Shown here: positions 1 through 10,657 of the stretch, in pieces
Layout of the letters: each line of letters starts with the position of its first letter
Numbering within the stretch: the first letter of the stretch is position 1
DNA from: Pseudopyrenochaeta lycopersici
Taxonomy: Eukaryota; Ascomycota; Dothideomycetes; Pleosporales; Pseudopyrenochaetaceae
NCBI GenBank assembly: GCA_003313425.1
Contig: NHZP01000059.1
Coordinates: 186,001-250,000, forward strand
Length of the DNA: 64,000 nt
Reading direction: 5' to 3'
Translations under genes and position numbers: made by a program
Notes under the pieces: model-generated
What the model was told of the DNA's origin: nothing
The model's database searches: none
What the model saw: only the letters and a program-made list of their open reading frames with translations

Positions 1-671
1 GTGACGCCAAATTGTGTTGCGACCGCAGCTTCTTCGCGAGTCAAGGCGATGGTGTTGTATGCGAGCGGGGGAAGGGTGACTTGAGGGAGTCCGAGAGTGG
101 AATTGGTGAGGGGGTTCGCAAGAATGAAGCCTCCAAACCTGTTCATGTCCTGCCACTTCTTGCTATTCTGAATCAACAGCACTTTATTGATCTTGAGAAA
201 CGCAACTCCCTTGTCAAACACAAGGTCCACCATCTGGCCCGGTTGGAGCTTGAGACCTGCATTAGCGAGGGCGTATACGGTTCGGATCCATTCGAGCGGC
301 GCCTCAGGGAACGCTTCCACCTCCTCGTTCTTTCGTCGCAGGAGTGTGAATACGACTTCCGGTTGCTGGGCCTCGAAGAGACCATTGGAAATGTATGTCC
401 AGCAAGGGAATTGATTCGGGGGACTATTGACTGCGTGGGCGTGGATAGAGACAGTGAAGGATGAATCTCCCAGCTTGACAATTTTAGGCCACACCCCTGG
501 CGCGGATAACAGCTGGACGGCAGGAGTTGTTGCTTGAGATGCTGGGTCATGTTGTTGTTGGGAGCCTCGATTCTGCTGTTGTTGCTGCTGCTGCTGGGCA
601 GGACCTGGTGGCCTCTGAAGCCGGGGCAGTTGGCCGTCGGTTCCGACGTCTTTGCTGGATCCACAACCCAT
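1..671 (-). CDS. N-terminal part of a putative N-myristoylated protein with SARA/DUF3480-like segment
   Basis: An open frame runs from ATG at 671 to the window edge with no stop (223 codons seen; the C-terminus lies outside). The protein starts Met-Gly-Cys-Gly-Ser-Ser, a classic N-myristoylation signal with an adjacent Cys that could be palmitoylated, so membrane attachment is inferred. A Pro/Gln-rich linker with a run of seven Gln follows (about residues 20-45). A folded-looking region begins near residue 65 and contains 'CWTYISNGLFE' and, later, 'FGGFILANPL'. The spacing of CWTY..GL, E-V-F-LL, FP-PL and GGF resembles the C-terminal DUF3480 region of SARA/ZFYVE9-type endosomal proteins. That family call is from memory of the pattern and is tentative. 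Frames on the same strand that start in the Gln-rich part are shadows of this one. Confidence 0.6.
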   Translation of the reverse strand, partial: MGCGSSKDVGTDGQLPRLQRPPGPAQQQQQQQQNRGSQQQHDPASQATTPAVQLLSAPGVWPKIVKLGDSSFTVSIHAHAVNSPPNQFPCWTYISNGLFEAQQPEVVFTLLRRKNEEVEAFPEAPLEWIRTVYALANAGLKLQPGQMVDLVFDKGVAFLKINKVLLIQNSKKWQDMNRFGGFILANPLTNSTLGLPQVTLPPLAYNTIALTREEAAVATQFGV

Positions 672-1091
672 AGTACTAGTGGTCTTTGGGGATGATTGTG
701 TTAAAACCTCAAAAGAAGCAGCAAGGAGTTAAGGGATCCTCGATCCTCTTTTACTCCTCAATTTTTTTTTTCGACCCAAGCTCCCAAGCCAGGTGACTGC
801 GGCTTCAATCTCAGCTCGATTCTTGGCAAACGCCACCATTTTGATGGACTGACGATAGCTCGGAAAGAATGAGGGGTCCTCTGCATCACGTGACCCAACC
901 ACGAGTTTCCTTGCCAAGACTTCATTTCCAATTCTTAACCCGGAATCCCTGATAAAGCGATTTATTAAGTGCCCTAGTGCATTGGGTCCAAGGTATCCTC
1001 GATGGCTACTACCGTGAGATGAAACGAGGAGCATCAGCATTAGCACTAGGATTAGCATCAGCACTCGTACAAACACCGCCGCTTTCCTAGC

Positions 1092-1214
1092 TCACAGTAG
1101 TTTGACCACCACCTCGCGCCCGTTCCCGACTGCCCACGATAGCGGCGCCCGGCCGGACTTGTGTTTAGCGTTGAAGCTAGCGCCTTTACCTAGTAGAAGC
1201 TTGTTATCATCCCC
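1092..1214 (-). pseudogene. Degenerate ankyrin-repeat fragment
   Basis: Reading the minus strand from 1214 to the stop at 1092-1094 gives about 40 residues with one recognisable ankyrin unit: a KLLLGKGASFNAK.. turn, then 'GRAPLSWAVGNGREVVVKLL'. No start codon or further repeats are in frame. An Ala/Asp/Asn-rich stretch further along the strand (about 1030-1075) could be frame-shifted repeat remains. This is most likely the relic of an ankyrin-type gene, a common C-terminal part of fungal NLR proteins, but too little is left to assign it. Confidence 0.5.
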
Positions 1215-1219
1215 GCAAA

Positions 1220-1682
1220 TCGTCTTCTACATTGAGAATATTCAACCTCAGTACGCTATGATCTCTCAGGAAGCTTAAGAATAAGCACAATCCCGCTTTG
1301 AGTGAGCTAACCAAGAATCTATGCATGCATCCAACACTTTGGATAATTATTTCAAGGAGAGTTGAGAGGTTTGGTGTGGGGGATTCCAAGTGCGAAGAGT
1401 AAAGCACTCATAGCATCAAGATTTTAGATGCATAGCTGAACAAAAATAGGGAAATGACGAGATATGGCGTTCAATCCTGCAAATGGATAGAACTCGTGTA
1501 TCCTCACTATCATTAGTAATGAAGCACAGCTACGTATGCAAACTGCTATCACATCCATCGTCCCATCTCTCCAAATTCGTCCCAATCTCTCCTCCTCCGT
1601 CATCTTGATCAATATCAAAGCAAGCCTCACCCGGTGTCCCACTTGCTGTTTCTTCCTCTGCACTATTGCGATCAGACACAGT
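1220..1682. other. Intergenic, nothing recognised
   Basis: Short open frames on both strands show no domain, compositional bias or splice structure that I can support. Confidence 0.5.
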
Positions 1683-2120
1683 TCAATCTCTGCGATACGG
1701 CATCCACGGCTCCTCCCGAGGCGTCTCCACGATCCAGCGCTGCATAACCGTCTGCTCACCGCCGGCTATGTACTCTTGTCGGCGGAGACTCTGGCTGCTG
1801 AGACGGGGCTGCGACTCGGTATTGTGGAGTTGTCGTCTGGCGGTGTGTGCTTTGGTGGTGGTCACGTTTTGTGTAGAAGCTTTGGTGACGTATGAGGTAC
1901 GGGTATCAGGGGGAGGATGGGAAGAGGCTGATCCGTTGGTGGCAGCGTTGGTGGTAGAGGTGCGAGTGGTAGTGGAAGGCGCTTGATGCGGGCTAGTTGT
2001 TCTAGTCTCGCAGTTTTTCTCAGGTTTAGACCGTGTGCAGTTGTTCTGTGGTGTGTTAGTGTGTTGTTTTATAACTGGCGCATGGTGAAGATAGAGTTTA
2101 CCGTATTGTCCATTCTTCAC
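1683..2120 (-). CDS. Hypothetical Thr/Ser/Gln-rich small protein
   Basis: A 145-codon minus-strand frame. The middle is dominated by Thr, Ser, Pro and Gln (low complexity, disordered). The C-terminal 25 residues are less biased and contain 'MQRWIVETPREEPWMPYRRD' directly before the stop, which looks like a real short motif. No signal peptide or known domain is visible. The start codon is unsure; the first Met is simply the most upstream one. The opposite strand is also open here because of the repetitive composition, so this could be a chance frame. Confidence 0.28.
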   Translation of the reverse strand: MKNGQYGKLYLHHAPVIKQHTNTPQNNCTRSKPEKNCETRTTSPHQAPSTTTRTSTTNAATNGSASSHPPPDTRTSYVTKASTQNVTTTKAHTARRQLHNTESQPRLSSQSLRRQEYIAGGEQTVMQRWIVETPREEPWMPYRRD

Positions 2121-2286
2121 TCGTTCTTCGGGATTGCTATATCTTGGTTTCTTTGCTTTGTCTTCTGCTTGTGGGTGTCTTTGATGGCATGATCTTCTTG
2201 CTGGGTTCTAATACGGCTTTATATCAATCTAAGCTTCTCCGTATAGACGTGGCTCGGAGTCGTGAAATTCGCAGAGGAAAGATGCC

Positions 2287-2827
2287 ATTGGCGGCCGCAG
2301 AGTTGAATGCTAAATTCCTTAGTAGTAGAATGTTGGACATGATTGAGGGCCGCCGCTGTCCAAGCATCTTCGCCTTGCAAGTGGCGAGTGGATGTTTCTA
2401 CGGATGTGATTGAGGGCCGCCACGTCCTCCAGAGCATCAAATATCATTCTATTAGAGACTAGAGGATGCTTTCGCTTCTGTCCGATCATGCGTTTCTGGC
2501 GTACATGAAAGGATAACTTGTCATTGGTGGCCGCTCTTGAGGCTAGGCTTAGCTATGTGCGTGATTGAGGGCCGCCTGTGTACCTGTCGCGGATGTCGTA
2601 GGTCTAGGTCCAATTGAATGGCGGCCACCACATCATTGTTTTCATATCGTTCATCGGAGAATTCTTCGGTTTATCATTGGAGGCCGCAGAGTGGACTTTT
2701 CGAACAGGCCATACAGATGCTGAGGAATGAGAAGTGGAAGCTCATTGGAGGCCGCCATATGCCGCACGGCCCCAAGGTTCGACCAATCAGGGTGGCGGAC
2801 AACGATTGGTTGACAGCTGAGGCCGCC
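2287..2827. promoter_or_regulatory. Cluster of ATTGRNGGCCGCC-like motifs
   Basis: Seven close copies lie in 470 bp on the plus strand: ATTGGCGGCCGC at 2287, ATTGAGGGCCGCC at 2342, 2409 and 2564, ATTGGTGGCCGC at 2523, ATTGGAGGCCGC at 2676 and ATTGGAGGCCGCC at 2744. Looser sites occur at 2620 (GGCGGCC, inverted) and 2818 (TGAGGCCGCC, with ATTGG 13 bp before it). The DNA between copies is not repeated, so this is an array of short sites rather than a minisatellite. Four of the seven copies include ATTGG, the reverse of a CCAAT box. The array sits directly upstream of the Zn2Cys6 gene at 2896. A further exact match, ATTGGTGGCCGCC, lies at 8522. A regulatory role is inferred. Confidence 0.55.
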
Positions 2828-2895
2828 AGTCTCAGCCTCAATCGTCAGCCTGATATGACAAAGGCTGGCGACGTCGGGGCTGGACGTCCCAGACT

Positions 2896-5800
2896 TTGCA
2901 TTTACGTCCAAGAGAAGACAGAGTAATGCATTTGATGAACGAAAAGGCCCGCCGGGCGGCTAAAGTATATGGCAAGGAGCGCGAATCGCAACAATACCAA
3001 GACTATCCAAGCCAACGAGGACCACACAGAAGAGCGAAGGAGGCTTCGCATCCATGTCCTGACCGCACTCCTCCATATATATCACCAGAGACACACGAAA
3101 CATCCTCGTCGCATAATGCCCTGTGGGTGCGCGACCGAAATGAAGTCCTCGCTAGGCCTCCGGGTGTACTAGCAACCCAACGGGAGACACTTTTGAAGCG
3201 CGGAGAATGCCAGCTCAAGGCACCGGACGCTCCCCGCACGAAGGAAGATGCTCGTAACGCTTCTATATATGAAACCTTTGAGAATAATGAGTTCGAATCG
3301 AGACGAAGACGTCGGATTCGAGGGTGCATGCTATGCAGACGGCGCAAATCAAAGGTAAAATGACTCCAGAGCCTAGCCCTTTGTTATGGAGCTTATTAGA
3401 AGAATGTAGTGCGATGAATTGAAACCAGTTTGCACCCACTGCCGCGAAAGCGATCACTCTGGTGTTTTATGCATATATCCCGAAAATCCGGTGGGGGAAA
3501 GACCTACGTATGCCGTCGAATCTATTGACGAAGAGATGTTGAAAGGCTTACATGGAGTAGTGAAGCAAGCCAAGCAAACAAGAGCATTTCTGAGCAACTC
3601 GAAAAGCTTATTGCGAGCATGAGTGCTATTAGCAAACTGGCTAAGCCTTGCGACTCATTGTACAACTCTACCACCATGCCACCAGTTTCCAAGCATTCTC
3701 TGTCCGAACTAGACATTGACAAGGTCGTCTCCAATATTAAGCTAAGGCACGACGTCAATTTTGACCGGGATCTATCTTTCCGACCGAATCTTGACGGCAA
3801 AACGGTGCTAGACAAGGACAAGATAGTAGAACGATACTGGACCAAACTATCTATAGAAGTTGGGTTGCTTGCGCATTCTCCATTAGAATCTTTTTCAAGC
3901 TATATTATGGAGAATATACAGAGGTCCGAGGGGACTGGAGATTGGATAACGCGCTTACTCGACGATTTGATGCCTTCACAGAAAGTCTACTATATTAGGA
4001 GTTTGAATTCCCTTGAGGACGATGTGAACAGGGTCTATAGACCGAAAGGAACCAGTGCAGCAAAGCATGGCAAAAGAGCGAGACGTCCACCTGTACATGC
4101 TCTCTGGGCTAATCAGGATCTATCCGTCGAGAACGCCCGATCATCTCAGGTCCCATTGATGCAAAAGGATTTGCCAATTGTTGATTTAAAGGGCAGTCAA
4201 GCTCTCGTAGATTGGAAAGCCCAAGCGGGGAAGAGCAAGTCCTGGAGATGCGCTCCGAAAATAGTCCTGCACCGAGCCTCTTATTTCGGTCGCCATCAAG
4301 GTAGCCCTTCAAGAACATACGAGCAGGACAGCTTCTATATTAGCCCGCTATGGATACCTTGTGCATATGTTAGAACGCAACAATGCAGCAAAAGAGATGG
4401 AAGACTCATTCGTGAACACTGGCCTACGAAAAGAAGAAAGCGGAAGGCCCAAATCGAAATGGATAGAGACACTAAGTCACCGGAGTCTCCGGACAATGAT
4501 CGGGATTTCGATCTAGACATAGAGCCTGGACCACTTCTCATCCGCTTGATATGGAATAAAAAGGCTGACATAACAGCCACGCTGGAACGGTCCATTGCAA
4601 TTGGTACAATATTTGTATCTCGATCGACGGCCTGGCGAGTCGAAAAATTTCTCGGCAATGATAGCCACGCGGACGTATACTCAGTTAACTATCTCGGTTT
4701 CGCTGACCCGTTCCCGGTTGAAGCACATGTATTTTTCAACAATGTTGAAGGAAACTGGCGGACGTACGCTTCACGGCACATGAAGCGCCTTCGGAGTGAT
4801 GGATATACGCTCGATAGTCTGCATTGGAGTGGAAGACGGATTCTTATTAGAAAAGTTCAGTTGAAGCAAAAACCCTTCAAGCTGATCAACTCAGAGTCTG
4901 AGTTTCCAAGTCTTCCTACCGAGAAAGGATCCACGAAAATCAAGTATTCGCGACAAGCCCCATGTCCAAGGCAGTCTCAAGCTCTAAGAGAAGCGACGGT
5001 GGCAAAATTCTTAGGAAAAAGCGAGTATCTGGCCTCGCTACGGCTAGTTCTTGAGCAGCAGAAGCGCGATGCCGCTATGCAGAAGCTAGAAACTGCGAGA
5101 CAAAAGCGAGGAGAGAAGCAGAAACGAAAGCGACAAGCCAAGCGTGGTGAAAGAAGAGCTCGGAAGCTTTCAGATCACGATAATGGCGCTTCAGAAAAAG
5201 AGCCGGAAGTCACTTTTTCCTCCCACAAAGAGGTTGTTGAGCCGTTGGTACTGCCTGTAATGTCGGAGACACAAGATATGAGAGCATGTGTGAGCTTGGT
5301 GGATGTGGAAGCTACCCACAACCCGAAAATTGAGACCCTGGACCTAGATGGACGTAGCCTTCTGAACACACAGACTGACTTCAAGCTTGTCGAGAAAGGA
5401 GAATCTCAACCCACTGGAATTGAGGTTACAGTCAACATTGGAAGCATCCAATCCACTGCCGAACATCTTCAAGCAAAAGAAGTAGACGGTATGCGTAGCG
5501 GATTGGTTGTGGTAAAAAGCAGCGACATCGATCCAGAGTCGTTGATGGTTGTGAACGACAAGAATCAGCCACTCACGCATGAACCGAAAGAAGGGCAACA
5601 GGAATCAGCGAAAGCCAAGGGCCTAGCAGATACGGGACCTCGACCGTGGAAGCCTCCAACGAGAGAGCAAATCGAGAAAAACCTCAGCAGACCCTTGAAG
5701 CTTTCGTCAAACATCAATGGAAAGCGCGAAAGTGAGAAGAAAGCGTTGACTCCTGAAGCAAAGGCAGCCAAACTCAATGACCTCATGAAATTCGCTCAAA

Positions 5801-6075
5801 CCTTTAAACTCAATACACCTGTGCCAACCGATCTGGTTCCTATACTGGCGAAGGATGAAGCGAAGCAACAGCGTATTGTGTCTGCGGCTCTTCAGGCGGC
5901 GGAAGGTCCGGCGTCGCGTGCTGTTAGGAACACTGAAAACGAATTAGGCTTGTGGGGCGTCGTTGATGTGGAGGATACCGCTCCCGAGCGTGGAAGGAAA
6001 AAGAGAAATGCGGACCGGCTATTAAAGTATGGGAAGAAGAAAGGGCTGAAAGGTGCTCGAGAACCTGCAAGGTGA
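2896..6075 (+). CDS. Zn2Cys6 binuclear-cluster protein with large unassigned C-terminal region
   Basis: Three exons fit: 2896-3354, 3410-3507 and 3561-6075, with introns of 55 and 53 nt (GTAAAA..TAG and GTATGC..TAG). Both keep the frame, giving 1023 aa. The first intron splits the zinc cluster: 'RIRGCMLCRRRKSK' joins CDELKPVCTHC and ends at GVLC, i.e. C-x2-C-x6-C-x6-C-x2-C-x9-C at about residues 144-174, the GAL4-type DNA-binding domain. A short amphipathic segment follows (QANKSISEQLEKLIASMSAI), a likely coiled-coil dimer helix. The long rest is not the usual fungal TF domain PF04082. It has a conserved-looking block around WRVEKFLGNDSHADVYSV, a very basic coiled stretch (about residues 680-725), and a C-terminal block with LNTPVPTDLVPILAKDEAK. 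The start may be 2896, 2926 or 2935. Role: probably a nuclear regulator; target unknown. Confidence 0.8.
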
Positions 6076-7087
6076 ATGTGAGGATATGTCATTTGGCAAA
6101 AGTGACAAAACACGAAGAACATGATCCCAAATGGATCAGGTCGAATCGCATGGAATATATTGATTGACTGCATTTATGAATATTGAGCTATAAAAGGTAG
6201 AGATAAAAGTAGCAATGTGCAGATGGAACGCCTACGAACAGAGAAGAGGAAGACACAATCAAATGAAATCCTTAGTGTTTATTTGGCTCGCATAGCGCGG
6301 CCTCCCGTAGTAAGAGCAGTGGGTTTAAAACAGATATCCTTCCAAGGCCGAGACTAAGCAGAATACTGGAGACGAGACTAAGAAATATGCCAGAGATGAT
6401 CCAGGATGCTCGACCTGGGAGTAGATCCAGCTCGGTGAGAGCGGCCTCCACAGGGGCTTCCGTGCGAAGTAGCCGGGTACAGTATGAAAATGTCAATATA
6501 TGACATATGACATGGTGGTTTGGAGTTTAGAAACGTACTCAGAAAATTCCACGTCGAACACTTGTATACTTCCCGATCAAGGCGCTACTCTCTTACATCT
6601 CTTCTGTCGGAAGGAACGTGGGCACGACCCCGCATTCCCAGCAATACCATGATTTCCATAAGCGATTCCTTGCTTGGCCTTGACGGCGTTCACGAAGTTG
6701 TCAGTGCTTATTTCCACATGGCACCCAGTCGCCGAAGCGACCGTGTTTGGGCAAAGGCCAAATAGGCCAAGGTGTAGCTGTTTTCTTCCAGACGAGATCC
6801 CTTCACGGTCCGTCTCCTCCCCAAAAATTATACAAGTGTACCTCCACGGTATGACCCGCAGAGGATTTCAAACCATGATCATGCTAACATGGCCAAGTCC
6901 AACTGCAAAGCAGAAGTGTCCTGAGAGGAAAATGGGCGCCCCGAAGGACAGCCCATCTAATATATGCGTAACTATTCCCGAGTACGGAACAGCCTTGACG
7001 CTCAATCGTTGGCTCGCAAATGATGGCACTGGATAGGCAAGAGGCTGAATCTATGCTGAGCTTCGTAGGCTCAACACTCGTTCTGGC
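6076..7087. other. Gap: possible degraded minus-strand gene, no firm call
   Basis: Minus-strand frames at 6272-6496 (a hydrophobic stretch WIISGIFLSLVSSILLSLGL that looks like a membrane helix) and around 6570-6800 (HLGLFGLCPNTVASATGC) could be exons of one membrane protein of claudin/SUR7-like type. I cannot join them with convincing splice sites, so no gene is called. Confidence 0.2.
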
Positions 7088-8101
7088 TCAAGCCTGGGTG
7101 GGAAGAAATGTGTGTACTTTATCGCTATCGCGTACATTGGCACGTTGGAAATGTCGAAGAAGCGTGTCTTTCCGCGCTGATGTGCTGCCGCATGTGCATG
7201 TAAATTGCTGCTTCTTCTGTTGCTTCGTAGCTGCTGGGCAGGACGATGCGGACCCTTGATGGCGTTTGAGATCTTTGGCAAGGGTGAAGGTCCGTTCGCA
7301 TGCATCGCACTTGTGGGTTTGACGGGCGCTACAATCGCCACGGCGGTGATGCTGCCTGTAACGAAGCTCGCTCGAGAAGAACTCCTTGCATGTTGGGCAG
7401 GTAAAAGACTTTGCGGCGGGGGAAATTTCCATTTTGCTGGCCTTTGAAATTGGCTGGAGCACTTCATCTGCGGTGTCGCTGCTGGTCAAAGGGCTTATTG
7501 ATCGAGTTGACGGATCTGCAGAGGGCGACGTAGATGAAGAGGCTTGTGCCGTTTCTTGACTACTAAGGCTCAAAGGGCTTTGACGTTGTACGTTGATTTC
7601 TGAATAACTTTGCGGAAACTGGGATTGAGGGTGTCGGCCAATGCCGCCATCGACAAACTGACTAATTCCTGGCGAAGACTGATTTTGGGGTTCGTTTTGG
7701 GGTTCGTTATGGGCTTTATTTTCATGTCCGGTTAACAGATCAAAGTCAAAAAATTGGCCAAAATCAAGCTGCTCTGCACTTGAGGTTCCAGATGGAACAC
7801 TCTCGTCCAGCGCGCAGAAGGATTGCGCAGTGGCGACACCTTCAAAGTATTGGTTTTGACTCCCATTGACTTGTTGATCCGTCCACCATGATAATAAACC
7901 TGTTGAACACCCTCCATTACCTTCCAAAAAATTATAATGATCTTCTGTACCAGGTATCCGACCAGTCGGCGATGGGACATATCCGTAACTTGGGTCATCA
8001 GGACAGGGTCCAAATGCTTCTGCAAAGCAGATTGGACATAGACCGAACTGTTCTATGCAATGATCATAGTGGCAGCAAGAGATGGCGTAAGCGGCCCAGT
8101 G
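7088..8101 (-). CDS. C2HC/C2H2 zinc-finger protein (5' exon(s) unresolved)
   Basis: An open frame of 338 codons ends at the TGA at 7088-7090 and is limited upstream by an in-frame TAG at 8102-8104, which also forms a good intron acceptor (CCTAG). A donor GTAGGT at 8198 would give a 97-nt intron and join an upstream segment in frame; the true start was not found. The N-terminal part is Cys/His-rich (CCHYDHC...CPIC, about 8070-8000). The middle is Ser/Gln/Pro-rich and disordered, with a short NEPQNEPQNQ repeat. Three fingers lie at the C-terminus: C-x2-C-x12-H-x5-C (CPTCKEFF...), C-x2-C-x12-H-x6-C (CDACERTF...) and a reduced CTC...H finger. Such C2HC finger trios occur in fungal DNA-binding regulators. 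It is probably a transcription factor; the target is unknown. Confidence 0.75.
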   Translation of the reverse strand, partial: HWAAYAISCCHYDHCIEQFGLCPICFAEAFGPCPDDPSYGYVPSPTGRIPGTEDHYNFLEGNGGCSTGLLSWWTDQQVNGSQNQYFEGVATAQSFCALDESVPSGTSSAEQLDFGQFFDFDLLTGHENKAHNEPQNEPQNQSSPGISQFVDGGIGRHPQSQFPQSYSEINVQRQSPLSLSSQETAQASSSTSPSADPSTRSISPLTSSDTADEVLQPISKASKMEISPAAKSFTCPTCKEFFSSELRYRQHHRRGDCSARQTHKCDACERTFTLAKDLKRHQGSASSCPAATKQQKKQQFTCTCGSTSARKDTLLRHFQRANVRDSDKVHTFLPTQA

Positions 8102-10141
8102 CTAGGCCGCTTCTCGCTGGCTACAAATTGTCTTAAGGAAGGGTGCTGTGGCGGCCAGTCTCAGCTATGAATTAAAGAAGCAATAGCGAAAAACCTACAT
8201 TTGGTGTCGCCTCGACGGCACAAGGGCGGAGGTTTCGGTGTTCAGAATGGACTCGACTTCAACAAGGCTGGACTTGGCGGCAAGGCCGCCCTTTCCCTGC
8301 TCGGACCCGATACGTATTCGATACGGATTCGATACTGGGCAATGTGTGTGCGTAAATAGTGCAGTAGAGGAGACCCGACTGGTGTCTACGACCTGGGGGT
8401 TGACGTCGCGAGAGAGGGAGCTCGAGGGAAACCAAGTCGCGGATCGGGAGCGGGCTCAGCTATATATACCACGCCAACATTTCGTTGCCTGAGGTGTCAG
8501 ACGAGGCTGAGATCACCTCTGATTGGTGGCCGCCGACGCCCCAATACAGCCCACACGACTACATCTTTGCACTGCCATGTCATCGCCTCTAGACGGCCAT
8601 GGATGGCGGTAGTGGAGCCTGGCGAGCGATGTTAGGAAGCGTTTTCTTCGCCCAAGTTCGGTTGAACGCATGAGTGCGACGTCGGCCAGAGGCTACTATT
8701 GACGCTCGATGCTGAGTTGCTATGCGATTTATCGGGTCAGAAGGATAGTCACCCTGTTCTTACTGTCGATAGATCATCATTGCAATGCTGTCGAGGGCCG
8801 GACGGAAGAAAGCGGATCATGCTGAAGGTGCTTCGTACGCAACACAAGGTGGCCACCAGCTCAGCTCCGAGCGCTAGGAGATTAATCGGAGATTGACTTG
8901 CTCATCGCCGCCTTCCCACGCTTCCGTACAGTATTACTATGAATTTTGTTCAGGTAATCAATATTCGGGATGCCCCGAAGCAGCTTAAGGAATTTGCAGC
9001 TTTAGGAGAGGTTGAAAACTGTTGGAAGCCGGTCCACGTGATCAGAAGACTGGAACTGTGTAAACAGTCCGGCTCCCTGACTCCAACCTCAATCAGCCAA
9101 TTACCTACTCCCTACACCCATAACAATGAAAACAAGTCTGATGGCAAAGGGGATGACAGAGCAAGAGAAAGCCAAGAAAGCTGCCTTGCACGAGGAGTAA
9201 CAGGTAGCTCGTAACCTTCAAAAACTCTGTATGCTCAATATCAATGAGGTCGACAAATTGGGTCGCTTTTTGAATAATATAAATTTGCGCGATTGATCTA
9301 TAAACTTATTAAAGCTCACCACCCAAATATCTCGCGATAACGGATATTGTTGGTGGCTCTATAGCTTCGCAAAATTGACAGCGTACACAGCTATTCTCGC
9401 TGGACGGGTCAACGCGCGTGGTACAGCAACACCACAACTTCAACAACGTGTAACTCAGCTGTATGGAGGCTGCGCTTGCAGAATTGGAATGGCGAAAGCC
9501 TTGAAAACAATCTCAGTACATGCAGCTTCCTAAAAAGTATGGTATTGTTACGCCCATCCAAAGGCACCAAGGTGTTGCAATCTCGCGCAGCACTTAAGTC
9601 GTATATCAGATCGCCTTTGGACACAGGCGACTTAGTCTGGCACGACTGTCAGTAGCGTTTCGATGTATCATTGCCGACGAATACTAGCAGCGGCTGAGCC
9701 TACTCTTCCTAATACACGTAGTTAACAGGAAGCGCCCGTTGGCTATCCCTTCAACGTACGCAGTCAAACTATGCCACCAATCACCGGTCGATGCACTCTC
9801 TCGCGCATGCAAGGCGGGGGGGAGGGGTAAACTATAAAAGAGGACGAGCTGATCATGACGGTCAGTCACGGCTTAGAATCGCATCGCTCAGATTTGTGTC
9901 TGATCGGGCGATAGGTTCAACAGCTTTTGGTGATGGAAGCCTTGATTTTAGCACAGTTTGCGAAAATATACGCATTCCACGACTCCTTTCGCTCCATGCC
10001 ACGATTAATATTACAACTTCATTTCTCGGGCCTCCATGGTTGATGCCTTGGTCTACGACAGATGGGTGCCGTTTCCATTTTGCGGGTGCGGTAAGGAGTG
10101 CTATCGGCCTGGATTCAATCGCTTCTCGCAGGAAGTTTGCA
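8102..10141. other. Long gap, no gene supported
   Basis: Scattered frames (8238-8492, 8699-8896, 8939-9214 plus) have no domain. It holds a solitary ATTGGTGGCCGCC at 8522-8534 matching the 2.3-2.8 kb cluster, and an 8-bp inverted repeat AAGCGGCC/GGCCGCTT at 8089-8112 over the splice acceptor of the neighbouring gene. A frame near 9130 (MTEQEKAKKAALHEE then a stop) looks like a fragment but is unassigned. Confidence 0.4.
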
Positions 10142-10657
10142 TTACACAGGCCTGGCAGCATACAAAGATGGTCCAAAATCACGCGCAGGATTAGGCGTGG
10201 TCTCGACTACGTGGGGAGTGATGGTTTGGAGCTTCCAACTTTCGAAGGGCCATTCTGTCTGCCCATTCCGCCTTCGTCCGTCTGCAACCCTACCATTGAT
10301 TTGTGGCATTCTCCACACTGTGACGCTTCTTACCATCCTAACTGGAAAACACCTAAGAAGTCGCACCTCGTTTGAGCACAGTTCCTGACATCCACCAAGA
10401 TTCCAATCCTGGTTCGTACATGTACCCCGCCAGTACGTGGGGATTGTTTCGTCCTTTTGACACAGCCCGTTTGGTAGGCACTTGTCCCATGTCGCGCAGC
10501 AGACCGTGTGAAGAGGGTTCAATTGGTCAGAAACACACGGTTTAAAGTTCGTATCTTTATTCTCGGTTCCATTGCGCCAGTAGCAAGCACCTGCAGCCGG
10601 TCGCACTGAGGTTGAAAAAGTGAGGACAAGAGCAAAGCATGGTAGGCGCGGCATCAT
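10142..10657 (-). CDS. Cys-rich secreted/surface protein (3' end uncertain)
   Basis: The protein opens with a signal peptide (MMPRLPCFALVLTFSTSVRPAAGA) followed by 'CYWRNGTENKDTNFKPC', HTVCCATWDKCLPNGLC and CTNQDWNLGGCQELC. This spacing of Cys pairs around NGT, CC..D.CLPNGLC and C(T)..W..C is typical of a widespread Pezizomycotina family of small secreted or single-pass membrane proteins of unknown function. About 45 residues before the annotated end the composition changes to basic and low in Cys, so the real gene probably splices near the GTGCGA after CSNE. I could not fix the next exon. A TATA-like TTATATAG lies about 50 bp before the start (10703-10710). Secretion is inferred from the leader only. 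Confidence 0.65.
   Translation of the reverse strand: MMPRLPCFALVLTFSTSVRPAAGACYWRNGTENKDTNFKPCVSDQLNPLHTVCCATWDKCLPNGLCQKDETIPTYWRGTCTNQDWNLGGCQELCSNEVRLLRCFPVRMVRSVTVWRMPQINGRVADGRRRNGQTEWPFESWKLQTITPHVVETTPNPARDFGPSLYAARPV

Noticed and set aside
6272..6496. Small membrane protein on the minus strand
   Set aside because: One hydrophobic stretch only; no start context, splice partner or family was recognised.
8089..8112. Inverted repeat AAGCGGCC/GGCCGCTT as a terminator or operator
   Set aside because: It overlaps the intron acceptor of the zinc-finger gene and is short; no independent support.
9791..10375. 194-codon plus-strand frame
   Set aside because: No domain, biased by antisense of the secreted-protein gene and its downstream region.
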